Origin: JBFMDN01 sp040753915
GTDB taxonomy: Bacteria > Desulfobacterota > Desulfomonilia > Desulfomonilales > Desulfomonilaceae
Direction of reading: 5' to 3'
Assembly (NCBI GenBank): GCA_040753915.1
Contig: JBFMDN010000039.1
Span: 1 to 53,070, forward strand
Length of the DNA: 53,070 nt
Numbering within the stretch: position 1 is the stretch's first letter; every line of letters starts with the position of its first letter. This document shows, in pieces, positions 44,701 to 52,761 of this stretch. The notes under the pieces were generated by a model, which saw only the letters and a program-made list of their open reading frames with translations, made no database searches and was not told where the DNA came from. The translations under genes were made by a program, and so were the position numbers.

Positions 44701-47700
44701 GCCCAGGGCCCGAATACCCACGTTGATGCTGCGTGCGCCAGCACGACTCAGGCAATCCTCATGGCGAGAGACTGGATCCGTACCGGTCAAGCGAAACGGG
44801 TCCTGGTGGTAGCAGCGGACGATGTAGCGGGGAAAACTCTCCTACCGTGGATCGGTTCAGGATTCCTGGCCATGGGAGCTGCCACCACCACAGGAAACGT
44901 CACTGAAGCTGCTCTGCCTTTCGACGATCGAAGGCACGGTTTGATACTCGGATCCGCAGCGGTGGGATTTGTCCTTGAGCGACAAGACCTCGTGGAACAG
45001 CGCGGTATGGAACCCATTGCGTCAATAGAAGTGGGGCTAACCGCAAACAGCGGATTCCATGGTACCCGGCTCGACGTGGAGCATATAGCTCGGACCATGG
45101 AAGAATTGGTCGAGAAATGGGAGCGGCAGACTGGGCGATCCCGCAGCGACCTGGCCAAGGATCTGCTCTTCATGTCGCATGAAACATACTCTCCGAAGCG
45201 CGGAGGCAGCTCCGCAGCCGAGGTGAGAGCACTAAGAAAATCTTTCGGCGACAATGCCACTCGCATTCCTATTGCCAACAGCAAGGGTTATACAGGCCAC
45301 ACCATGGGTGTGGGTGTGGAAGATGTCCTCGCGCTCAGATGCCTGCAGAAAAGGATGCTTCCTCCAATCCCGAACTTGAAGCAACCTGATCCGGAATTCT
45401 CGGATATGAATTTGAGTCGAGGGGGTCCGTGCGACGCTTCGCACGTACTGAGGCTGGCAGCGGGCTTTGGCTCACAGATCGTGATGGCTCTTTACCGAAT
45501 AATCAGCAGAGAAGAGAACCGTATCGCGGACCTTGGTGCTCATAGGAATTGGCTCCAGGAAGTGACGTCGTATCCGGACCCGGTTGTATTCGTCGAGAAT
45601 CGAACTCTCAAGGTGCGGGAACGTGAGGAGCGTAGAGACACGGAAGCCCCGGCCGCGACTGCTCATAGAGGCAACGGAACGGTACCTTCGGAACGTTCGG
45701 CACAAGGGCAGGGAGCCGAGCAGGTCAGATCTGCAATCCTAGCCCTCCTGGCCAACAAGACGGGGTACCCGCCCGACATGTTGGATACGGGTTTGGATCT
45801 CGAGGCAGATTTGGGGATCGACACGGTGAAGCAGGCTGAATTTATTTCCGAAGTCCGCGAGAAATTCGGTATTCCCCGAATCGAGGGCCTAAAAATAGCC
45901 GACTTCCCAACCATCGAGCACATAATCGGCTTTGTACGGCAGCACACGGAAAGGGCTGAGCCTGCTTCCTACGAGGTGATCTCAACTGTACCCTTGGGTG
46001 CGCAGGCCGTCAGCGGAGAAGAAGTGCGGGAGAAGATCCTTTCGCTCCTTTCGCGGAAGACCGGATATCCAGCAGATATGTTGGACACGGGTTTGGATCT
46101 TGAGGCAGATCTGGGGATTGACACGGTAAAACAGGCTGAGTTTATCTCAGAAGTGAGGGAAGCATTCCAAATCCCTCGCATTGAAGGCCTGAAGATAGCC
46201 GATTTTCCGACGATCGAGCACATCGTAGGATTTGTGCTCGAACGAACCCAGTCAACAGGAAATCAGGCGGAGCCGGTCCCAACTGTCGCTGTCGATTCTC
46301 AGTCGTCATCCTCTGACGTAAGGGAACGAATTCTTGGCTTGCTCGCCGGAAAGACAGGATATCCTGTGGACATGCTCGACCCAGAGCTGGACCTCGAGGC
46401 AGACCTCGGAATCGATACCGTGAAGCAGGCTGAGTTCATTACCGAAGTCCGAGAGATGTTCGGTATCCCCCGTATCGAAGGTTTGAAGATCGCGGATTTC
46501 CCCACCATTAACGACATTATTGCCTTCGTGGAAGAAAAGATCCAGTCCCAGACAGAGCAAGAGCAGCCGGCAGAGCAAGAGCACAAGGGGCCGTCTCCCC
46601 AGATAACCGCTGACGAAGTCAGGATGTTTGAGGCCAGACTGGTTATGCTCCCTGATTCGGCCGCAATATCCCCCCCGGAAGTGGATCTGGTCCTCGTGGC
46701 AGGTGGCTCGGACAATCTTGTCGAGGAAGTGGAGAGAAGCCTGGCCGCTCTCGGTTACCCTGCTATCTTGCGATGCTCAGCCGGTTCGCTCCCGGAAAAC
46801 CTTCCTACGCGAGTAGGCATTGTCAACCTCCTGCCCATGGATATCGATCCTGCAGCGGTAAGAAGCACGCTCGAGCTCTACCTTTCGCTTGCGAGGACCT
46901 ATGAGCAGGGGCCTGCATTCTTGGTTACCGCTGTGTCTGAGGATGGAGCGTATGGATTCGAAGATCCGCAGCCCCTGGGATATCTGGCCGGCGAGATCTC
47001 TGGAGCGACAAAATCGTTTGCCAGGGAATACCCGGAATGCCGGATCCGCATGTTGGATCTTCACCCAGATATGGACGATGGCACCCGCGGCAAAACGATC
47101 GTAAGAAGCCTAGTTGAGGCATGGCCTTTGGAGACGGCAGTCGCCAGTGATGGGGCGCGCCGAGCTGTGAGGCTTGTTCCTGATATCGAGAAGCTGCCCG
47201 AAGTGGGCGTAGAGGCAGGGGACGTGGTACTCGTGAGCGGCGGTGGCGGCGGGATAACGGCTGCCTGCATCCGGCATCTGGCGGAGCATCAATCTTCGCT
47301 CACTTTTGCCATTCTCGACCTCACGCCGATCTCAAACAGAGCCGAGCAGCTCGCTTCGTTCGGTGACCGTGAATGGGAGCAGGAGAAACACAGGATCATT
47401 GAACGATTCAAACGAGACGGTAAGGCTCCCACCCCTGTAACGGTGAATCGAGAGCTGGGGCGATTGAGAGCTGAAGCGGATGCGTTCCGGAACGTGCAAA
47501 AGCTTCGGTCCCTCGGTGCTGAAGTGATTTATCGATCCGTGGACATTCGCGACGGACAAGCGGTCGCTCACGCGGTTCAGGAAGTGGCAGAAATTTGCCG
47601 CCGGGTTGACGTCGTCATTCACGCGGCAGGAATAGACATAAGCCGTGCACTGCGCAGTAAAACCCTGGAAGAGATCGAGCGGGTGATCTCCGTCAAGGTG

Positions 47701-49701
47701 GAAGGTATGCGTCGTCTGCTCGAGGCACTTCAAGAGAGCCAGTTGCTCCCGCGGCGGATCGTGGGATTTGGAAGCGTGTCCGGACGATTCGGGAATCTCG
47801 CGCAGATCGATTACTCAGCCGCGAACAATGGTTTGGCTCATTTGCTACGGTGGGCGGACAATGTCATGGGGACCCGTGCCTCCGTCATAGACTGGGCCCC
47901 GTGGTCAGAGATTGGAATGGCTGTCAGGGGAAGTGTCCAACAGACCCTCGAATCCGCTGGAATCGACTTTGTCACACCGCAGAAAGGTGTGCAGTTCCTG
48001 GCCCGAGAGCTCGGGCGATACACGGGTTCCAGGGAATTCATGGCCGCAGGCAGACTCGGGCCCTTCGCCGTCGATGCGTTCGAGGGGATTGAGTCTGGAG
48101 TACCGTTTGCACGAAGCGTCGCCGGCCAGTCTTCAGAGGTTGTTGCGCTGGTGCCCGGTCATTACGTGAAGGTGAAAGTCGCGCTGAGCCCGTCCCATCC
48201 TTTGCTAAACGATCACCGGATCGATCGGGCTGCTGTCCTGCCCGGAGTGGGCGGAATGGAGATCATGCGGGCATCTGCAGCTCTTATCGATCCTGGCGCG
48301 GTTGACGGGTCCTTCGAGGATGTGAAGTTTCACAGCCCGCTGAAGATTTTCAAGGATCAGCCCTTCGAAGCCGACGTAGAAATAGTTAGGATGGATACCA
48401 CAAACGAACGCACTCGTTACCTGGGGCGAATTTCTTCCTGGTTTGTTAATCCGGTTGGACAGAGGGTCGGCTCCCCCCGGCTGCATCATGAGTGCAAGAT
48501 TGTCGTCGGTGCGGCGGACCGTACTGAGCCCATCAAGCTCGATAGGTGGGATCGGTCTGTCTGGATCGGAGACCGAGACATATACAAGATATTCTTCCAC
48601 GGACCCGGTTTTCAATTCCTCGATTCGGTTCTTCTGCAGGGAGACGGTCCAGGAGTCCGTTTCCGTTATCACGATACCGAGCATCGAAGCTCCATGTTTG
48701 CAGACATGGTTCCTGGATCCATTGAAGCGGCTTTCCAAGCTGCTGCAGCATTCGGGATCGAGTCGCGAGGGATAATGACTCTGCCCGTAGGAATAGGCAA
48801 AGCGGTCGTTCATCAGAGGAGCTCGATCCCTATGGAGGGGGAGCTTTCTCTCAATCGGGTCGACAACAGCGAGGGGACGGAAGGGAGGACCATTCTTGTT
48901 TTCGACGGTGTGGTGAAAGATTTCGCGGGGGATGTGATCATCTCCCTTCATGGGGTGGAAATGATGGAGCTTACTTCCACCGAAGGGTTTCCCGGTCGCA
49001 TCTTCGAGGAGATCGTATCGGTGAATGAAGTGGCCGATTGCCTCGAGCAGGACCGTTCCACGTTTATAGCGGAGAACATGACCGAGGAGGAAGCGCGCCT
49101 GCTCTCGGAGAAAGTCGTTCCGAAACGGGCTGCTGAATGGGCCGCGGGAAGAGCCGCGGTCAGAAAATGTCTGGAGAGGCTCCTTGCGACAGCGGGTTCG
49201 TCCCATCTGGGGGGGGAGATCCGCATTGTGCAGGACGAACAGGGTAAGCCGATAGCCGAGCTTTCGGGACAGCCGGGAATTCAGATTGGCGAGGTGTCTC
49301 TGTCACACTCCAATGGCATAGCCATGGCCATGGCCGGGCTTCCTGGGGAATTTCGTGGGATCGGCGTGGACGTGGAAAAGATAGAGTCCCGCAGCGAGGC
49401 GTGGGCGGGGGATTATTTTTCCGAAGAAGAGATAGTCTCCGCCGGCAACGGAGACCGGCGCTGGGCCCAGCTCACAAGAATGTGGTGCCTCAAGGAAGCG
49501 GCGCTCAAGGCACTGGGGATAGGCCTTCGTTTCGATTTAAAGGATATCCGGGTTGCGTCTCTGGATTCCTCGGGACGGGCGGTCTTGGAATTCAGAAACG
49601 AAGTGGCCCGGTATATGGAGAAGCTAGGATGGCATGGCATGGAAGCGAGGGTGGATGAACGAGACGGTCTAGCAGTAGCCCGGGTGCTGTTCAGGAATTG
49701 A
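38782..49701 (+). CDS. Giant one-chain iterative PUFA/PKS-like synthase
   Basis: 3639 residues. Two flavin NMO/PfaD-like barrels come first: 1-220 (GNEGPG, lacking the usual His) and 318-572 (GCESGGH, 450-456, intact). KS1 is 697-1158 (Cys906, His1040, His1080). AT is 1290-1593 (Ser1391 in GHSLGE, His1496 in AFHS, malonyl-like). A Pro-rich linker (about 1645) follows. KS2 is 1726-2240 and divergent, but with Cys1985, His2133 and His2173. Three ACPs have Thr2348, Thr2448 and Thr2546 in LGIDTVKQ. A pseudo-KR part (about 2600-2800) precedes the KR (2814-3103, SGGGGGIT, Tyr3011), DH (3125-3398, His3145) and Sfp-type PPTase (3410-3639; WAAGRAAV, GVDVEK, W-LKEAALKALG). It should build a fully or partly reduced acyl chain from malonyl-CoA. 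No thioesterase is seen, and the product is unknown. It is coupled to the TetR gene. Confidence 0.9.
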   Translation: MKSFDCVGVEIPILYINPPYNADSRIMCRVSQAGGLGIVDHVTAGPARFTVPAHTPHGVRLGLEALHDRSWQPDEKLAVLPLENWEVVSTLASQSLNGIPVPVFVEVGNRRQAVAAINAGASGLIARGNEGPGWVSETSGLVLLQEIIDLSELPVFLQGGISPRTARAAIAAGAAGVVLDVHFTLAEESRLPENLKGFLSSLSFPTTTLLAEGRATALRVYSRIGTRMVRELRKIEETLSDDERDAYEERLSMALTAPCANPDSDEALLPLSEDLATAAKLAREYGDTRSIVQAFSKTMAELEGPWPFTEDSPTARDHGTRFPLVQGPMAHVSDNPEFLRAVASAGALPFLAMGNMPRPIAEEALALASEKTRGRFGVGLIGLEVNRACYEAHLESMKKNPPPYAILAAGGPELARRIEDNGTACYLHCPAPSMLSEGLKVGLRRFVFEGCESGGHIGTLSSLNLWSANLDELQEASRNGLDLKEVTVLFAGGIASSRAAAFVAGLVSDLPGLKVGLQMGTAYLATAEAVSTCAITPTYQQLTLESDRTVVIGRTVNTRARAAGSPMASKLIDRELDRIKSGISLRERKEQYEKDNLGALRLASKGCAIDPSTATFDCPVFCDLPPEEQLQRGLYLMGQVVSVLDRVEKIEDLHARIIEGGRAVFEASTRPRETAQKVEEKILPGAGASAEVEMQREPIAVVGIGVRLPGSNSVAGFWQQILEGRSGIVEVPEDRWENKALYYDPDPKAPDKSYSCIGGFVQDFTFDPLKYRIPPAVAKKMDRTQQMAVTCVADALADAGLSPDELKGRRVGIILGNSMGGETTDKYAARVLFPRTLTCLQSVLEDANVDEQTRARLLEEYRARYLEHLPDITEDSLPGELANVISGRVANVFNLEGPNFTVDAACASSMAAVMNAVNALREGRIDFAITGGVDAAMGPASFVKFCKIGALSPDGSRPFDEGANGFVMGEGAGVLILKRLSDAVRDNDRIYATIIEVGSSSDGRGKGITAPNAAGQERAVRACYDAAGIDPTTVGLIEAHGTSTPVGDRTELATLDGFFRSFGAAPGSVGIGSVKSQIGHLKAAAGAAGIVKAALALYHRILPPTINVTRPNSCIQWETSPLALLVEPRPWNTPPGIPRRAGASAFGFGGTNFHVLLQEHVPGLRVVPGRKKEESPVVFNPPPWPKPPTMAVEGELWLLAASDTADLEAKAKGLMEELSNGRVASLARDYGRIPPHSTVRVGFAAADAEDARKKLSLLLDAMSHPEKKAALRARGIHISEGSKTNAQAGVALLFPGQGSQYPYMLRDLAERFPVVAQTFEEADKILVSLGLPSATSITFPTQEEAANAQSAKADPMRDTQILQPLILTADTAIFRLLQQIGIKPTAVAGHSLGEYAACVAAGVFSFRDALEAVAVRGREMSKVSIADPGLMMSIPADARLVEEVLAQVDGYVVAANKNSPKQTVISGQTHAVKKAGELFAARGLEGVLLPVSAAFHSGVVAPAREPFMRTLEKLTVNPPTIPVLSNVTGDFYPVGPAAPSKIRDLLGKQFAAPVEWVKSLRKMYSEGIRIFVECGPKRVMTNLTIDTLPADVLALPTNHPKKGGVAQFLEAAAALAAEGLPIDFSSAELLENTGKLTAPRQPVPLTVVPERPQPQPPVPTQSIATHPLEQLLDDELREIAAKAEFTRFLEFQADPIRDLVKSGFKSWVKKVLPLERTVKHVESEGMNFKPVVFSGVSAGLPSDERFPFDHEVLDDLLLGRNFIKRVPDDARLEMLEKNVERLLKGPKGEVEIQAVEDTSGVIKLAGFFSEEEIIEQYGIDERLVRAMDVTTRLAVAAGIEALRDAGIPLLLQKRTTSIGHELPDSWALPPSMRKETGVIFASAFPGMASLADEVARGTASRYGSGAKRRLIDFYTGLLERIRDDRERERITKWFTQEFSRLSPDNPDEIYSFNRDFLLRVMSGGQGQIAQLIKAQGPNTHVDAACASTTQAILMARDWIRTGQAKRVLVVAADDVAGKTLLPWIGSGFLAMGAATTTGNVTEAALPFDDRRHGLILGSAAVGFVLERQDLVEQRGMEPIASIEVGLTANSGFHGTRLDVEHIARTMEELVEKWERQTGRSRSDLAKDLLFMSHETYSPKRGGSSAAEVRALRKSFGDNATRIPIANSKGYTGHTMGVGVEDVLALRCLQKRMLPPIPNLKQPDPEFSDMNLSRGGPCDASHVLRLAAGFGSQIVMALYRIISREENRIADLGAHRNWLQEVTSYPDPVVFVENRTLKVREREERRDTEAPAATAHRGNGTVPSERSAQGQGAEQVRSAILALLANKTGYPPDMLDTGLDLEADLGIDTVKQAEFISEVREKFGIPRIEGLKIADFPTIEHIIGFVRQHTERAEPASYEVISTVPLGAQAVSGEEVREKILSLLSRKTGYPADMLDTGLDLEADLGIDTVKQAEFISEVREAFQIPRIEGLKIADFPTIEHIVGFVLERTQSTGNQAEPVPTVAVDSQSSSSDVRERILGLLAGKTGYPVDMLDPELDLEADLGIDTVKQAEFITEVREMFGIPRIEGLKIADFPTINDIIAFVEEKIQSQTEQEQPAEQEHKGPSPQITADEVRMFEARLVMLPDSAAISPPEVDLVLVAGGSDNLVEEVERSLAALGYPAILRCSAGSLPENLPTRVGIVNLLPMDIDPAAVRSTLELYLSLARTYEQGPAFLVTAVSEDGAYGFEDPQPLGYLAGEISGATKSFAREYPECRIRMLDLHPDMDDGTRGKTIVRSLVEAWPLETAVASDGARRAVRLVPDIEKLPEVGVEAGDVVLVSGGGGGITAACIRHLAEHQSSLTFAILDLTPISNRAEQLASFGDREWEQEKHRIIERFKRDGKAPTPVTVNRELGRLRAEADAFRNVQKLRSLGAEVIYRSVDIRDGQAVAHAVQEVAEICRRVDVVIHAAGIDISRALRSKTLEEIERVISVKVEGMRRLLEALQESQLLPRRIVGFGSVSGRFGNLAQIDYSAANNGLAHLLRWADNVMGTRASVIDWAPWSEIGMAVRGSVQQTLESAGIDFVTPQKGVQFLARELGRYTGSREFMAAGRLGPFAVDAFEGIESGVPFARSVAGQSSEVVALVPGHYVKVKVALSPSHPLLNDHRIDRAAVLPGVGGMEIMRASAALIDPGAVDGSFEDVKFHSPLKIFKDQPFEADVEIVRMDTTNERTRYLGRISSWFVNPVGQRVGSPRLHHECKIVVGAADRTEPIKLDRWDRSVWIGDRDIYKIFFHGPGFQFLDSVLLQGDGPGVRFRYHDTEHRSSMFADMVPGSIEAAFQAAAAFGIESRGIMTLPVGIGKAVVHQRSSIPMEGELSLNRVDNSEGTEGRTILVFDGVVKDFAGDVIISLHGVEMMELTSTEGFPGRIFEEIVSVNEVADCLEQDRSTFIAENMTEEEARLLSEKVVPKRAAEWAAGRAAVRKCLERLLATAGSSHLGGEIRIVQDEQGKPIAELSGQPGIQIGEVSLSHSNGIAMAMAGLPGEFRGIGVDVEKIESRSEAWAGDYFSEEEIVSAGNGDRRWAQLTRMWCLKEAALKALGIGLRFDLKDIRVASLDSSGRAVLEFRNEVARYMEKLGWHGMEARVDERDGLAVARVLFRN
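45724..46542 (+). repeat. Triplicated ACP-coding unit inside the synthase
   Basis: Three ACP domains repeat with periods of exactly 300 and 294 bp (Thr codons at 45823, 46123, 46417). The first two are also nearly identical at the DNA level around their LDTGLDLEADLGIDTVKQAEF cores, which suggests recent duplication or gene conversion. Each ends in KIADFPTI followed by a Glu/Gln-rich spacer. Confidence 0.85.
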
Positions 49702-49777
49702 AAAACCAGGCGGAGGCCCTTGGGGACACAAAGGTCTTCCCCTCACCGGCAGGAATGAAAATCGCAAGGAGATCCTC

Positions 49778-49990
49778 GTGACCCCAAGAGTCATCGCGCT
49801 CATCGTACTCGCCGTAACCTATCTTGTGATTGTAGCTCAAAACACAGCGGCCACAAGCTTTCAACTATTCTTCTGGGAGATCTCCCTTCCACGGGTAATC
49901 CTGATGACCCTGATGGCCCTATTTGGATTCGTGGTGGGGTACGCAGTGGGCAAATTGGGTCATTCCAGGGGGGAAGGTGCCGAGCCGTAA
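49778..49990 (+). CDS. LapA-domain (DUF1049) membrane protein
   Basis: A 70-residue inner-membrane protein with two hydrophobic helices (about 5-24 and 38-60). They are joined by the short NTAATSFQLFFWEISLP segment typical of LapA/YciS proteins, which help assemble LPS. The start is GTG with AAGGAG (49766-49771) 6 nt upstream. It lies 76 nt after the synthase on the same strand and may be read through from it. A role in envelope lipid assembly next to a lipid-type synthase is plausible but inferred. Confidence 0.8.
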   Translation: MTPRVIALIVLAVTYLVIVAQNTAATSFQLFFWEISLPRVILMTLMALFGFVVGYAVGKLGHSRGEGAEP

Positions 49991-50142
49991 GTGACTCTCC
50001 CCTCAAATGGGCCTTTACTCGCACCACTCCTCTTGCCGGAGCTCTAACTTCATTGGGATTGGAGCCAATCCATCCTTCCCCTTGAAAGGGTTCCGCTACC
50101 TTGATAGCTTGTTCCCATCTACCGAAAGAGGAGCTATTGGGA

Positions 50143-51465
50143 ATGAGCAAACCAGTGGTAGCAGTGGTACGCTACGAAAAGCCATTGGAATCGGTGCGGA
50201 AAGCGGTTGAACTGTCGGGGGGGCTCGAAGCGCTTCCATCCCATGCACGAGTGTTCATCAAACCTAACGTTGTGTTTTGGACCAGAACAGTGCCGTTCCC
50301 CAAATGGGGTGTTATCACGACCTCCCGTGTTGTGGAAGACATGGTTACCCTTCTTCGAGAGCGCGGCATAGATCGGATCACCATAGGCGAAGGAATCGTG
50401 CTGTTCGACCCGAAGGATACGAAAACACCAGTTCATGCCTTTGAAACGCTCGGGTACACAAAATTGAGCCAACGGTACGGCGTGAAGGTTTATGACCTTC
50501 ACCAACGGCCGTTCCGAAAGGTGGATCTGGGCGGTGGAATACAGTTCAATTACAACGCGGACATCCTGGAAAGCGACTTTGTGATCAACATCCCAGTAAT
50601 GAAGACTCACGCTCAGACGGTGGTAAGCCTGGGGATCAAGAATGTGAAGGGCGTGATAGATATGCGCTCTCGCAAGAAATGTCACTCAGATGACCCGGCA
50701 AGCGATCTGGACTTCAGAGTGTCAAAACTGGCAAACCCTCTGCCTCCCTCATTCACCATCCTGGACGGTATCTACACGAACGAGCGGGGTCCGAATTTCG
50801 ATGGCCGTATGAGGCGGAACAATCTCTTGGTCGCGTCAACGGATGTGTTCTCAGCCGACAAGGTGGGCTCGCGGCTGCTCGGATACGAAACATCGCGAGT
50901 ACCGCACCTGGTTCACGTGGCGCGTGATCGAAACCGCGCTCTGGACCTGTCGGATCTCGAGGTAGTCGGGGAGACCGTAGAGGATCTGGCTCTCAATCTA
51001 CAGTATTCCTTCGCATACAACGAGACGAACACCCTTCCTCTCCCCCTGGAAAAAATGGGTATACAAGGTCTTTCCTACCCGAAGTACGACTCAAGCCTTT
51101 GCACCTATTGCTCAGTGCTGGCAGGGATCGTCCTGACTGCTATTGCGTATGCGTGGAAAGGCCGACCATGGGACAATGTAGAGGTGATTTCGGGAAAAAT
51201 GATGTCCCCAAGCCCCGATGCAAAGCACACCATTGTGCTTGGCAAGTGCCTATATCAGAAACACAAGAATCACCCCGATAAACACAGGTTTATTTTCGTC
51301 AAGAGCTGCCCCCCTTCGCCCAAAGCTGTGGTGGAAGCATTTCATAAGGTGGGAATCGAGGTGAACCCGCAGATTGTCGAGAATGTGAACATGGCTCCAG
51401 GCTTTTTTCTTCAACGGTACGAGGGAAAGCCGGAGTTTGACGCCTCACTATTTACAATCGAGTAA
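50143..51465 (+). CDS. DUF362 protein
   Basis: A 440-residue protein of the DUF362 family, whose members carry or are linked with iron-sulfur centres and whose reaction is largely unknown. Typical segments are VFIKPNVVF, VITTSRVVEDMVTLLRERG, INIPVMKTHAQTVVSLGIKNVKGVI and an internal Cys pair LCTYCSVLAG near residue 325. A signal peptide is absent. AGAGGAG lies upstream of the ATG at 50143. It is codirectional with the synthase and LapA-like genes, 152 nt after the latter. A direct link to the synthase pathway is possible but unproven. Confidence 0.78.
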   Translation: MSKPVVAVVRYEKPLESVRKAVELSGGLEALPSHARVFIKPNVVFWTRTVPFPKWGVITTSRVVEDMVTLLRERGIDRITIGEGIVLFDPKDTKTPVHAFETLGYTKLSQRYGVKVYDLHQRPFRKVDLGGGIQFNYNADILESDFVINIPVMKTHAQTVVSLGIKNVKGVIDMRSRKKCHSDDPASDLDFRVSKLANPLPPSFTILDGIYTNERGPNFDGRMRRNNLLVASTDVFSADKVGSRLLGYETSRVPHLVHVARDRNRALDLSDLEVVGETVEDLALNLQYSFAYNETNTLPLPLEKMGIQGLSYPKYDSSLCTYCSVLAGIVLTAIAYAWKGRPWDNVEVISGKMMSPSPDAKHTIVLGKCLYQKHKNHPDKHRFIFVKSCPPSPKAVVEAFHKVGIEVNPQIVENVNMAPGFFLQRYEGKPEFDASLFTIE

Positions 51466-51659
51466 CGAGGTACGACGAACTCTCTCTGCCCTGGGATTGC
51501 AGCCCCATTTCATTGAAGGGATGAGCCCGTCTGCTAAGACCGAGCGGGCAAGGAGGTTGGGATCCGTCGAGGACCACCTGAAATCAGGTGATTCTCGAAG
51601 CGCCCCCACCCGTGTCACAGGAGGAAGGCATCCAACTTCTTCCAGGACGTCTGTCGGGG

Positions 51660-52637
51660 TCAACCCCCTATTTCGAACGGAATCCGAAGCCCCTTCGACA
51701 TAAATATGTTGGTGTAATCCTGCCACATTTCCTTTGAATGGCGGCATTCTTCAACGATAGACGCCAGCTCCGAGAAGTCGCGAATTCGTTTTGTGACTCT
51801 CTCATGCTGATTGACCTCTGCTACCACATCGGCTCCCAACCCGAAAAGGTAGCGACCAAATTCCAGCGGATCGTGGCCCAAAGAGCTTAGAGCACCAGGG
51901 TGAAGCTCAAAGAACACCTGGTACCCATGGGAAGCCTGAAGGGTTGCCTCCATGCCATGAAACGCGTGCGGCTCGCTTCCCTCCACGTCAATCTTTGCTA
52001 CTAGCGAATGAATACCGGCAATGCCCAGCTCCGGCAAGAGTCCGTCTATGGTGATTCCCCGGACAGTGTAGGGAGAAGAATGGCCCGACAAAGCATTCGG
52101 ATCCGGAACGGCAGTGATCTTGCTCATGGCGGAGAACGTTTCGTGAGGAAAAAAGAAACACTCAGTATCGTGCTTCTGCGCGACTGCCGCATTGATGAGA
52201 TGGACGTGCTGGCTCAATCCGTTAAATTCAATGGACCTACTCAAGCATTCACAGGTTCGCACGTTTGGCTCAACCGCGACAATGGCGCGCACATGACCGG
52301 TACGAGCGAGGGAGCAACAGGAGAGGGTGTAGGCGCCGTAATTCGCTCCAATGTCCACGGCCACCGGCTGCGGATTTGCCTCAAGACATGCTAGGAACAA
52401 GGATATTTCGTACGATTCCCAGATCCAATCTCCTGCGGTTGCATGTACGAGAAAGAGCTCGGTTGCCGTCTTGTCCTCCGGATTCAGAAACACGGAGAAA
52501 TCCCTAATACGTACCTTGTTTCCCTTCAATCTCATGAGGGTGCCTATGAATGGAGATCCAAATCTATACCTGAACCGCCATGGGAAAACCTTTGTGTACA
52601 GTGCGACCACGTGATCGGACAGTGTTCGTTTCATCAT
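51660..52637 (-). CDS. FkbM-family SAM methyltransferase
   Basis: A 325-residue O-methyltransferase. VAVDIGANYGAYTL (about residues 92-105) is the SAM-binding motif I, VAVEPN follows, and LVAKIDVEGSEPHAFHGME is the diagnostic FkbM C-terminal block. Family members methylate polyketides, glycolipids or polysaccharides, often in biosynthetic clusters. The first ATG (52637) has AAGGAA about 7 nt upstream; the next codon is also ATG. It is convergent with the DUF362 gene. It may modify the synthase product or an envelope glycan; the substrate is unknown. Confidence 0.85.
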   Translation of the reverse strand: MMKRTLSDHVVALYTKVFPWRFRYRFGSPFIGTLMRLKGNKVRIRDFSVFLNPEDKTATELFLVHATAGDWIWESYEISLFLACLEANPQPVAVDIGANYGAYTLSCCSLARTGHVRAIVAVEPNVRTCECLSRSIEFNGLSQHVHLINAAVAQKHDTECFFFPHETFSAMSKITAVPDPNALSGHSSPYTVRGITIDGLLPELGIAGIHSLVAKIDVEGSEPHAFHGMEATLQASHGYQVFFELHPGALSSLGHDPLEFGRYLFGLGADVVAEVNQHERVTKRIRDFSELASIVEECRHSKEMWQDYTNIFMSKGLRIPFEIGG

Positions 52638-52706
52638 CCTCCCATTCCTTGAAATGCGCCATATTGTAAATGAGGTTGAGTAATTGTCTCGGCTCCGTTC
52701 AGGGAC

Positions 52707-52727
52707 GGGCGGGCTTGAAACCCGCCC
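52707..52727. repeat. REP-like hairpin GGGCGGG/CCCGCCC
   Basis: A 7-bp perfect stem with loop CTTGAAA, like the hairpin at 20226-20250 (loop GTTCAAA, its near complement). It overlaps the start of the 38-bp dispersed repeat. Confidence 0.55.
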
Positions 52728-52761
52728 CTGCATCCACCGTTACGGTACTTCTACGGCAAAG
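52724..52761 (+). repeat. 38-bp dispersed repeat, copy 2
   Basis: Same orientation as 252-289, about 33 of 38 bases alike. It lies upstream of the FkbM gene. Confidence 0.55.

Noticed and set aside
48205..49206. 333-codon open frame antisense to the synthase DH/PPTase region
   Set aside because: Its translation is low-similarity and composition-driven; the sense strand encodes clear DH and PPTase motifs throughout.
51437..51703. 88-codon plus-strand frame after the DUF362 gene
   Set aside because: Overlaps both neighbours' ends, lacks protein-like pattern and a ribosome site.
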